A DNA stretch of 64,000 nt from NCBI RefSeq assembly GCF_000151105.2, contig NC_014804.1, positions 1,450,567-1,514,566 on the forward strand, read 5' to 3'. Below, one piece after another: positions 57,168 to 64,000 of this stretch. The notes under the pieces are model-generated. The model was given only the letters and a program-made list of their open reading frames with translations. It searched no databases and was not told the origin of the DNA. The DNA is from Thermococcus barophilus MP (GTDB lineage Archaea > Methanobacteriota_B > Thermococci > Thermococcales > Thermococcaceae). Every line of letters begins with the position of its first letter. Position 1 is the stretch's first letter. The position numbers were made by a program, and so were the translations under genes.

Positions 57168-59903
57168 TCAAGAAGAGAGCCTCTTCCTAAGCTCCTCCAG
57201 AGCTTCTCTTGCCTTTCTTACATCTTTTATCTTTCCTTGAGCTAAGTCCTTCTTTCCTCCACCGCCGCCGCCGGCTATTGATGTTATTATTCTTATAAGC
57301 TCACCAGCTTTGAATGGAACTTCGTCCCCCACAGCAACGACAACAGCGTTTGTGTCTTCGCTTATGAGTGCAGTAACTCTCTTGGGTTTCTTCAGCTTGA
57401 GTGCTGCTTCTCTTAAGTGGTCCAAGTCCCCTTCAACAACCTCTCCAATGAACTCGATTTCGCCAATCTTTTCGACTTTGTTCTCAAGCTCGTAAACGAG
57501 AAGCTTAGCCAATTCTTTCTTGAGCTTCTCAACCTCTTTCCTTGCCTGCTTCCACTCCTCGAAGAATTTCTCAGCTGTTTCTGGCAGCTTTTCCGGAGGA
57601 ACCCTGAATACTTCACTTGTCTTCTTTATTATGTCTCTCTCCCTCTGCCACTCCTTTATTGCCGCTTCACCGCAGGCGAAGATAATTCTCTCAACTCCAT
57701 CCTGAATCCTCTCAGTTCTTAAGATTTTTATTGGACCAATCAGGCCAGTGCTCGGCAAGTGAGTTCCACCACATGCCTGAACATCCCAGTCTTCAATGTT
57801 AAGTATTCTAATGATTCTCCCCGGCACAACGCCACCTTGATAAAGCCTAAAGCCGTATTTCTGTTCCGCCTCTGTTCTTGGCAGCCACTCCCAAGCGACC
57901 TTCCTGTCTTCCATGACGATCCTGTTCGCTAAGCGTTCTATTTCCTTCAGCTCCTCTTCACTAATGCGCTTGTAGTGGGAAATATCCAGCCTCGCCCACT
58001 CTGTGCTCAGCTGTGAACCGGCTTGCCAGACGTGTTTACCGAGAACCCTCACCAAAGCTCCCATCAGAACGTGGGTTCCTGTGTGGTGCCTCATATGCTG
58101 AATCCTTCTCTCCCAGTCAATTTTTCCGTGAACTGTCATTCCCTCTTTGAACTTCCCCGGATCCTTGACCCTGTGAAGTATTACCTTTCCGACCTTCTGA
58201 ACCTCTAAAACCTCAACACCGTTAAGCTCACCAGTGTCGTACGGCTGACCTCCACCTTCCGGATAGAATGCCGTTTTATCAAGAACGACCCAATCATCAA
58301 TGACCTTGAGGACTTTAGCATCGAACTCCTTCATGAACGGATCTTCATAGTAAAGCGTTCTCGTATCTGGCAAGTCCCTCACAAGCTCAAAATCTACGAT
58401 TTTTTCTTCTTTTTCCTCTTTTGCCATCTTCTCTGCTTCCTTTGCTACCAAGCTATAGAAGTTGTCGGGTATGTGAACCTTTATGCCCTCTTTCTCTGCT
58501 ATCTCCTTAACAATTTCCGGCGTTAAGCCGTGACTCTCGTAGAACAGTATGAGCTTCTCCAGTGGGATTTCGTCTTTGCCTTCTTTCCTGAGCTTCTTAA
58601 TTTCTCTTCTGACCAAATCAGAACCTCTCTTAAGGGTTTCTTGATATCTCTTCTCTTCCACATTAACTATGTCCAAAATGACATCCTCCATCTCCTTGAA
58701 CTCTGGGAAAGTCTTGTGGAGGGCTTTTATGTGCATGGCAACGATTTCACTGAGCGGAATTTGTAAGCCAAGCTCTCTCAAATGCCTGATACTCTTCCTT
58801 ATCAACAGACGAGCAAGGTAACCGGCTTTAACGTTTGAAGGAACAACCCCATCAGCCAGCATGAAAGTTAATGCCTTTGTGTGGTCAGCTATTGCATAGA
58901 TAAGCTCGTAGGGTCTTATTAATCTCTCAAGTTCCTCAACGCTTATCCCCACTCTGCCCGCAACTTCCCTCCTCAAAACTTTAAGGTCGCCCATGTCCTC
59001 GATGTCAAACATTCCAGCCAGCCTTGAGTTTTCCATTAAAATCCTGTCATCAATCTTCTCAATGCCAGCCATTCTCTTAAGGGGTTCAACAACATAACCT
59101 AAGACAGCGTCATAAGCCGTTGGAGTGCCTTGACTCATCCAGACCAATCTCTCAAGACCGTAACCTGTATCAACAACCTTGGTATCCATTGGAACGTATC
59201 TGTCTCCTTTGATGATTACGACTTGATCATCCGGAGTTCCCGGTGGAGCCAACTTGTACTGCATAAAAACAAGAGTAGCGACCTCTAACCCTCTATAGAG
59301 GACTTCGAAAGCTGGTCCAGCGTTTCCTCCACCCGCCCATGGGTTCTCCTTGAACGTTATGTCTTCAGGCTTCATCTTCAAATCCTTGGTGAAAAACTCA
59401 AAAGCAAGCTCAACAGTTTCATCCATCCAGTATATCGGCTTACCTGGATAGTTGAAGGCATGATGTGCCATCATTTCAAAGATTGTAAAGTGTCTCCCGG
59501 TTATTCCAACGTTGTCAATGTCTGTGAATCTAATTGATGGCTGAGAAATTGTGAGAGGATTTGCTGGAGGGTCAGCTTCCCCGCTGATGACCCAAGGCTG
59601 AAAGTCCATAATGCTTGCCCCTACTAAGAGCACATCATCTCTCCATCTCGGCAGGACTGGATATCTTTTCACCCTACCATGTCCGTGTCTCTCAAAGAAG
59701 CTTAAGAATGCTTCTCTCATTTCTTCAAGGGTGTACTTCTTTGGAATACCTGGTTTTCCAATAAACTGGTACTCATCACATGGAGGGTCTCCACAGGTCT
59801 CTCTATCTGGATCCAAAGTCCAGAAGGGTTTTCCACAGACTTTACATGTTTTCCGTATCCAGCCTTCCTCTTTAAACATCTTCGTGGTCATGTCCATTGA
59901 CAT
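57168..59903 (-). CDS. alaS: Alanyl-tRNA synthetase
   Basis: A 911-residue archaeal AlaRS. An N-terminal zinc knuckle (CKVC and CGDPPC, before residue 45) specific to archaeal AlaRS precedes the class II catalytic core, then the editing domain with HHTGTHVL and [10 protein letters not shown], and the C-terminal DHHA1 domain ending in a Gly run. The ATG at 59903 follows GGTGATCGAA; the frame back to 59942 is not needed. The window also has AlaX-L. Confidence 0.95.
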   Translation of the reverse strand: MSMDMTTKMFKEEGWIRKTCKVCGKPFWTLDPDRETCGDPPCDEYQFIGKPGIPKKYTLEEMREAFLSFFERHGHGRVKRYPVLPRWRDDVLLVGASIMDFQPWVISGEADPPANPLTISQPSIRFTDIDNVGITGRHFTIFEMMAHHAFNYPGKPIYWMDETVELAFEFFTKDLKMKPEDITFKENPWAGGGNAGPAFEVLYRGLEVATLVFMQYKLAPPGTPDDQVVIIKGDRYVPMDTKVVDTGYGLERLVWMSQGTPTAYDAVLGYVVEPLKRMAGIEKIDDRILMENSRLAGMFDIEDMGDLKVLRREVAGRVGISVEELERLIRPYELIYAIADHTKALTFMLADGVVPSNVKAGYLARLLIRKSIRHLRELGLQIPLSEIVAMHIKALHKTFPEFKEMEDVILDIVNVEEKRYQETLKRGSDLVRREIKKLRKEGKDEIPLEKLILFYESHGLTPEIVKEIAEKEGIKVHIPDNFYSLVAKEAEKMAKEEKEEKIVDFELVRDLPDTRTLYYEDPFMKEFDAKVLKVIDDWVVLDKTAFYPEGGGQPYDTGELNGVEVLEVQKVGKVILHRVKDPGKFKEGMTVHGKIDWERRIQHMRHHTGTHVLMGALVRVLGKHVWQAGSQLSTEWARLDISHYKRISEEELKEIERLANRIVMEDRKVAWEWLPRTEAEQKYGFRLYQGGVVPGRIIRILNIEDWDVQACGGTHLPSTGLIGPIKILRTERIQDGVERIIFACGEAAIKEWQRERDIIKKTSEVFRVPPEKLPETAEKFFEEWKQARKEVEKLKKELAKLLVYELENKVEKIGEIEFIGEVVEGDLDHLREAALKLKKPKRVTALISEDTNAVVVAVGDEVPFKAGELIRIITSIAGGGGGGKKDLAQGKIKDVRKAREALEELRKRLSS

Positions 59904-59977
59904 TTCGATCACCTTCCAAAATTGACCCTGAAATGAACTCACCTTAAAAACAACAGAATGGTGAAGTTATATTAAGT

Positions 59978-60238
59978 TTACTCATCTTCGTTCTCATTGA
60001 TTATGATGATCGGGAAGTTCATCTTCTTGAGCATTTCTATGAGCCGTTCGTGAGTTCTCCTCAAACGCTCAAGCTTGTACCTCAGGTTTTGATTTTCAAT
60101 TGCTAAACTGGTGACTTCTTCAGTCTTAGCCCTCAGCTGTGCCTTAAGCTCTATTATCTCATCCTCAAGCTCAATTATTGAACGTTCAAGTCTTTCAATT
60201 TCCTCATACAAGTCTCTGCATATCTTTTCTTTGAGCAT
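59978..60238 (-). CDS. Small coiled-coil protein
   Basis: An 86-residue protein, almost entirely a coiled coil (heptads of Leu/Ile with Glu/Lys/Arg, residues about 5-70), ending in FPIIIINENEDE. It could be an assembly or cell-division-like scaffold, but nothing identifies it. ATG at 60238 behind GGTGTTGTTC. The transcript apparently starts with the box C/D sRNA, whose D box is only 12 bases before this ATG. Confidence 0.65.
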   Translation of the reverse strand: MLKEKICRDLYEEIERLERSIIELEDEIIELKAQLRAKTEEVTSLAIENQNLRYKLERLRRTHERLIEMLKKMNFPIIIINENEDE

Positions 60239-60246
60239 GAACAACA

Positions 60247-60310
60247 CCGGTCAGACCCGCGAAACTTCATCACAGATTTTCAGGGGGCTCCAGACTCATC
60301 ATTCCCTTAA
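60247..60310 (-). ncRNA. Box C/D sRNA (2'-O-methylation guide) in the leader of the coiled-coil gene
   Basis: On the minus strand: box C AUGAUGA (60302-60296), a 12-nt guide (60295-60284), box D' CUGA (60283-60280), a 6-nt spacer, box C' GUGAUGA (60273-60267), a 12-nt guide (60266-60255), box D CUGA (60254-60251). All four boxes are perfect and both guides have the canonical 12-nt length. The TATA box TATATATTG (60341-60333) predicts a 5' end near 60311. The guides would target RNAs containing GGGGCUCCAGAC and ACCCGCGAAACU; I could not identify them. Confidence 0.9.
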
Positions 60311-60563
60311 TATGATCCTAAGCCTGCACTCCAATATATAGTTTATCCTTCTTGAGGTTTACAATTGTTCACAAAAATATCCGTCATATCTAATTTGACA
60401 TGAGCAATGTAAAAATTACTTGAGCTCAATTTCAACAAATAGCCAAAACCCTTAAATATTTTGTCGATACTAAGATAAGTTTGTAAAGTACACTGATGCA
60501 GAAAATCCTGCCCTACAGCACAGCACAATGCAAGACTAATAAACTATGTTTGGAGGTGTCTGT
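60311..60563. promoter_or_regulatory. Divergent promoter region, sRNA/coiled-coil gene and AGCS symporter gene
   Basis: Minus-strand TATA at 60333-60341 serves the sRNA. For the plus-strand symporter CTTAAATATT (60451-60460) predicts a start near 60484 and an 80-nt leader with a small potential hairpin (GCAG near 60500 pairing with CTGC). ACAATTGTTCA (60361-60371) is identical to a glnA promoter segment. No other gene is supported. Confidence 0.45.
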
Positions 60564-62111
60564 ATGGGAGCAATAATGGAGTTTATTAACTGGTTGGATG
60601 GCATGGTCTGGGGTCCACCTATAATGATTTTGCTTTTGGGCACAGGTCTCTTCTTAACAATAGTGCTTAGGGGAATACAGTTCAGAAGACTTGGATGGTC
60701 TATTAGATACACCCTATTTGAGGGAAGAAAGAAGCAGGGTGAAGGTGATATTACACCCTTCCAGGCACTGATGGCAACCATAGCCGGAACTGTAGGTATT
60801 GGAAACATCGCTGGTGTTGCAACTGCAATTCACCTCGGTGGTCCTGGAGCGCTCTTCTGGATGTGGATGACAGCACTTGTCGGTATGGCAACAAGATATT
60901 CGGAAGGTCTCTTAGGTGTTGCATTTAGAAGCAAGTTGCCAGATGGGACAATGATAGGTGGTTCATTCAATGCACTGGAGAGGGGATTTGCAGAAGTAAA
61001 GGTGTCTAAAACCGGCAGAACGATAGCAACAATTTTCATGCTGATATTTGCAGCTTTCATCGGATATGAAGCAACAAAGCTCAGCGGCGGACTGATGATA
61101 CTTGCCGTAATAATAGCTATCTTGTTTGCAATTCTCGCATTGTACCTCCAAAAGGAGAGCTCTCTGCCTACCCTTGGAAAAGTGCTTGCAATTCTATTCG
61201 CACTCTTTGCGGCAATCTCAGCATTCGGTATTGGAAACATGACACAGTCAAACTCATTGGCACTTGGTATGGAAGTTGCATTTAACGTTCCGCACTGGGT
61301 TACAGGAATAATCTTTGCAATCCTTACATTCATAGTTACAATAGGAGGAATTAAGAGAATCGGTGAATTTACAGAGGCATTAGTTCCATTCATGGCAATA
61401 GTGTACTTCATATTTGCAATTGGAGTCTGGATTAAGTTCGCCGGACAGCTACCAAGTGCAATTTCATTAATTCTTAAGGATGCATTCACTGGAAGTGCAG
61501 TTGCCGGTGGTGCAGTTGGTACGACCATAAGGTGGGGTGTTGCAAGAGGTCTGTTCTCCAATGAAGCAGGTCTTGGAACAGCAAGTATGGCACACGCCGC
61601 CGCAAGAACAGACAACCCCTCAAGACAGGCACACGTTGCTATGCTTGGACCATTCATTGATACAATCATAATCTGTTCTCTGACAGGAATTTCAATTGTT
61701 GCAACAGGAGCATGGCAAACCGGCAAAACAAGTACAGCATTGACACAGGAGGCATTTGCAAGGGCATTTGGACACATCGGTGAGATAATGGTCGTTATAG
61801 GCGTCATACTCTTCGCCTATTCAACGGTCCTTGCATGGAACTTCTACGGCAGACAGAACATCATGTACTTAGCCAAGTGGATTGAAGGAGACCCAGAGAA
61901 GTTCGCAAGACTGTATCCAAGGCTTCACTTAATCTACAACATACTCTTCGTGATCTTCATATACATAGGTGCAACTACCGTTCTTGAAAGCGTATGGACA
62001 TTCTCAGACATGATGAACGGACTCATGGCAATACCAAACCTGGTCGGCTTGCTGGTGCTCTACAGCGTTATCAAGAAATACACTGACGAGTTCATAAAAG
62101 AGAATCCATGA
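60564..62111 (+). CDS. AGCS family amino acid:cation symporter
   Basis: A 515-residue membrane protein of the alanine/glycine:cation symporter family with about 10-11 spans. The family signature is seen as GGPGALFWMWMTALVGMATRYSE, with TIAGTVGIGNIAGVA upstream and the FSNEAGLGTASMAHAAA segment in the C-terminal half. It imports alanine or glycine with Na+ or H+. The ATG at 60564 follows GGAGGTGTCTGT; other ATGs at 60546 and 60576. An oligo-T stretch follows the gene. Confidence 0.9.
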   Translation: MGAIMEFINWLDGMVWGPPIMILLLGTGLFLTIVLRGIQFRRLGWSIRYTLFEGRKKQGEGDITPFQALMATIAGTVGIGNIAGVATAIHLGGPGALFWMWMTALVGMATRYSEGLLGVAFRSKLPDGTMIGGSFNALERGFAEVKVSKTGRTIATIFMLIFAAFIGYEATKLSGGLMILAVIIAILFAILALYLQKESSLPTLGKVLAILFALFAAISAFGIGNMTQSNSLALGMEVAFNVPHWVTGIIFAILTFIVTIGGIKRIGEFTEALVPFMAIVYFIFAIGVWIKFAGQLPSAISLILKDAFTGSAVAGGAVGTTIRWGVARGLFSNEAGLGTASMAHAAARTDNPSRQAHVAMLGPFIDTIIICSLTGISIVATGAWQTGKTSTALTQEAFARAFGHIGEIMVVIGVILFAYSTVLAWNFYGRQNIMYLAKWIEGDPEKFARLYPRLHLIYNILFVIFIYIGATTVLESVWTFSDMMNGLMAIPNLVGLLVLYSVIKKYTDEFIKENP

Positions 62112-62112
62112 G

Positions 62113-62150
62113 ATTTTGCTTTTTGATCTTTGTTTTCTATTTTCCCTTTG
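62113..62150 (+). terminator. Oligo-T terminator after AGCS gene
   Basis: Repeated T runs (ATTTTGC, CTTTTTGA, TTTGTTTTC, ATTTTCCC) start just past the stop codon, without a hairpin, as in archaeal termination. Confidence 0.45.
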
Positions 62151-62171
62151 AAACCTTCGAGGTGATTTTTA

Positions 62172-63554
62172 ATGAGTTTTAACGAGTTTCCAAAGATAGT
62201 TGTTAAGCCTCCGGGACCAAAGGCGAAAGAGCTCATTGAGAGAGAAAAGAAGGTTATCTCTTCTGGTCTTGGTGTTAAGCTTTTTCCCGTTGTGCCCGAG
62301 AGGGGCTATGGTGCGTTAATAGAGGACGTCGATGGGAACGTTTTCATCGACTTCTTAGCCGGAGCAGCTGCGGCATCAACAGGCTACGCCCATCCTGAGC
62401 TTGTAAAAGAGGTCCAAGAGCAGGTAGCAAAGATCCAGCACTCCATGATAGGCTATACCTACAGCAAAAGAGCCATAGAAGTTGCGGAGATTTTAGCAGA
62501 AAAAGCTCCAATTGAAAATCCGAAGATACTCTTCGGTTTGAGCGGGAGCGATGCGATGGATCTGACCATGAAGGTGGCACGCTTTGCCACAAGGAAGCCA
62601 TGGTTCATAGCATTCATCGGAGCTTATCATGGGCAAACTTACGGTGCTACATCAATAGCAGCATTCCAGAGCTCCCAGAAGAGAGGGTTCTCGCCATTAG
62701 TTCCCAACGTAGTCTGGATCCCATATCCCAATCCCTACCGAAACGTCTGGGGGATCAACGGCTATGAAGAACCAGATGAGCTGATAAATCGCTTTTTGGA
62801 TTACCTTGAGAGCTATATTTTAGCCCATGTAGTTCCCCCAGATGAAGTTGCCGCTTTGATAGCAGAGCCAATTCAAGGCGATGCTGGCATAGTTGTCCCG
62901 CCGGAGAACTTTTTCAAAGAGCTGAAAAAGGTCTTAGACGAACACGGCATTCTCTTGGCAATGGATGAAGTTCAAACGGGCATTGGAAGAACCGGAAAGT
63001 GGTTTGCAACGGAGTGGTTTAAAGTAAAGCCTGACTTCATTTCCTTTGGAAAAGGAGTAGCAAGTGGAATGGGGCTGAGCGGAGTTATAGGAAGGGCTGA
63101 GCTGATGGACATGACGAGCGGCTCAGCTCTGTTGACTCCAGCAGCAAATCCAGTGATTTCAGCAGCAGCCTATGCTACGCTGAAGATAATCGAGGAGGAA
63201 AAGATCCTTGAGAACGCCCAAAAGGTCGGGGCATTCATAATGAAACGCTTAAAAGAGATGCAGGAAAAGTATGATGTTATTGGCGACGTTAGAGGAAAAG
63301 GACTGATGATTGGCGTTGAAATCGTTAAGCCAGATGGCAAACCAGACCCAGAGCTAACCGGAAAGATATGCTGGAGAGCATTTGAACTTGGCTTAATTCT
63401 GCCGAGCTATGGAATGTTTGGAAATGTCATCAGAATTACCCCCCCATTGGTTATAACTGAAGAGATAGCAGAGAAAGGATTGGAGATCATGGAGCAGGCT
63501 TTGAAAGATGCATTGGCTGGAAAAGTCACCCATAAAGTCGTTACCTGGCACTGA
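62172..63554 (+). CDS. Class III PLP-dependent aminotransferase or amino-acid racemase
   Basis: A 460-residue fold-type I class III PLP enzyme. Seen: GLSGSDAMD (cofactor phosphate loop), GAYHG, DEVQTGIGRTG and the Schiff-base lysine in SFGKGVASG. In Thermococcales this branch includes ornithine aminotransferase and several amino-acid racemases (Ala/Ser, Leu/Met, broad-range), which sequence reading alone cannot separate. It follows an AGCS symporter by 60 bp, fitting a role in alanine or other neutral amino-acid use. ATG at 62172 after GAGGTGATTTTTA. Confidence 0.8.
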   Translation: MSFNEFPKIVVKPPGPKAKELIEREKKVISSGLGVKLFPVVPERGYGALIEDVDGNVFIDFLAGAAAASTGYAHPELVKEVQEQVAKIQHSMIGYTYSKRAIEVAEILAEKAPIENPKILFGLSGSDAMDLTMKVARFATRKPWFIAFIGAYHGQTYGATSIAAFQSSQKRGFSPLVPNVVWIPYPNPYRNVWGINGYEEPDELINRFLDYLESYILAHVVPPDEVAALIAEPIQGDAGIVVPPENFFKELKKVLDEHGILLAMDEVQTGIGRTGKWFATEWFKVKPDFISFGKGVASGMGLSGVIGRAELMDMTSGSALLTPAANPVISAAAYATLKIIEEEKILENAQKVGAFIMKRLKEMQEKYDVIGDVRGKGLMIGVEIVKPDGKPDPELTGKICWRAFELGLILPSYGMFGNVIRITPPLVITEEIAEKGLEIMEQALKDALAGKVTHKVVTWH

Positions 63555-63616
63555 TGAATTTTTCTTCATGATTTAATTTTTAAACCGTTTTTCAGTTCAT
63601 TAATCGGGTGAAAAGC

Positions 63617-63736
63617 ATGGGGCTTAAAGAATTCTTTGCAGAATGGAGGAGGAGATGTCCATTCATAAGAGCGATCGAAAAGTGGCGCTTTGAAAGAAAG
63701 AAAAATAAGTTTGAAGTTAAAAGGAAGAACAGCTAA
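63617..63736 (+). CDS. 39-residue basic peptide
   Basis: A short frame reading MGLKEFFAEWRRRCPFIRA and continuing with a Lys/Arg-rich tail to KRKNS. The ribosome site GGGTGA lies 5 bases before the ATG, and a TATA-like TTTAATTTTTAAACC precedes it at about 63582. The composition (amphipathic, strongly basic, one Cys) is not that of random sequence. It may be a nucleic-acid- or membrane-associated small protein. No family recognised. Confidence 0.5.
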   Translation: MGLKEFFAEWRRRCPFIRAIEKWRFERKKNKFEVKRKNS

Positions 63737-63738
63737 AG

Positions 63739-64000
63739 TTATGAGTTTTGAGAATATGCTATAGCAAACTTGACACCCACAAATAGGGGGTTATTAGGAA
63801 AAGAGTGGCATTTTTAAGCTGAGCATTCAGAAGGTAGTAAAATTCAATTCCGAGAGACAGCAGAAGCAACAGCAGAAACATTCCGTAAATTACTGCCTTC
63901 TTAACGCCGTAGAGATGCAAGCCAAAGATAAGAAAAGCTGAGAAGAAGATTGGGTTAATCGGATTTGGCGGATAAAATCCGGGATATAGTAGAGTTGCTG
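63739..64000 (-). CDS. Membrane protein, 5' end beyond window
   Basis: A partial frame of 86 codons running off the window edge, ending at the stop at 63741-63739. The translation contains about three hydrophobic segments (NPIFFSAFLIFGLHL, FLLLLLLSLG, FLITPLFVGVKFAIA). The beginning is missing, so family cannot be judged. It converges on the 39-residue gene with a 2-bp gap. Confidence 0.55.

Noticed and set aside
60830..61807. 325-codon minus-strand frame opposite the AGCS symporter
   Set aside because: Composition is that of a reverse reading of a membrane protein; the plus strand has the full AGCS signature.

Overview
This window is chromosomal DNA of a hyperthermophilic euryarchaeon of the order Thermococcales, most likely an AT-rich Thermococcus. 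The evidence is the archaeal A/V-type ATP synthase operon (H-I-K-E-C-F-A-B-D), archaeal primase PriL/PriS, secF-secD order, an archaeal RNase P RNA, archaeal AlaRS plus AlaX-L, a KaiC-like ATPase beside a near-KaiC coiled-coil regulator, and a substrate-binding protein ending in the CGP-CTERM anchor known from Thermococcaceae. Genes are tightly packed, with GGTGA-type ribosome binding sites and archaeal TATA boxes about 26 bp before inferred transcription starts. I saw no rRNA, tRNA, CRISPR array, insertion sequence, prophage or intein. Species was not determined.

Layout: 0-4.7 kb holds a phosphohexomutase, an MBL-fold hydrolase, an M20 peptidase, a small Cys protein and an RNA methyltransferase. 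4.65-4.72 kb (minus) is a box C/D-like sRNA. 4.7-10.1 kb holds an ABC-2 type membrane protein, an RlmI-like methyltransferase, a small hypothetical protein, a TctA-like permease and a secreted Cys-rich protein with OB-like segments. 10.2-15.4 kb holds two tandem KaiC-like ATPases (one apparently degenerate), the DNA primase operon with an EamA transporter, and RNase P RNA. 15.5-22.5 kb holds a membrane-anchored secreted protein with a basic tail, UPF0216, a sugar-nucleotide epimerase, glutamine synthetase with an elaborate promoter, a second EamA protein and NAD synthetase. 22.6-30.1 kb is a complete Dpp/Opp-type peptide (or oligosaccharide) ABC transporter.

30.4-36.3 kb holds pyrC-pyrK, a radical SAM protein, a membrane protein, a PP-loop ATPase and AlaX. 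36.4-45.1 kb is the nine-gene ATP synthase operon; its K subunit carries residues matching a Na+ site. 45.2-48.4 kb is secF-secD-trkA. 48.5-60.2 kb holds AdoMet decarboxylase, the near-KaiC/KaiC pair, a Nip7-like PUA protein, a YkgJ-type cluster protein, an atypical M1-like metallopeptidase, Elp3, a Nif3-like protein, a possible PD-(D/E)XK nuclease, AlaRS and a small coiled-coil protein. 60.25-60.31 kb (minus) is a textbook box C/D sRNA forming the leader of the coiled-coil gene. 60.5-64 kb holds an AGCS amino-acid:cation symporter, a class III PLP enzyme (aminotransferase or racemase), a 39-residue basic peptide gene and a truncated membrane-protein gene.

Together the window is mostly core metabolism (replication priming, energy conservation, protein export, tRNA charging and modification, RNA processing) with a strong nitrogen/peptide/amino-acid theme. 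The least-explained signals are the two C/D sRNAs (one with an anti-Shine-Dalgarno-like guide, one in a 5' leader), shared TGTTCA-type elements upstream of glnA, the peptide transporter and the AGCS locus, the active/degenerate KaiC pair, and the TctA-like permease paired with the secreted Cys-rich protein.
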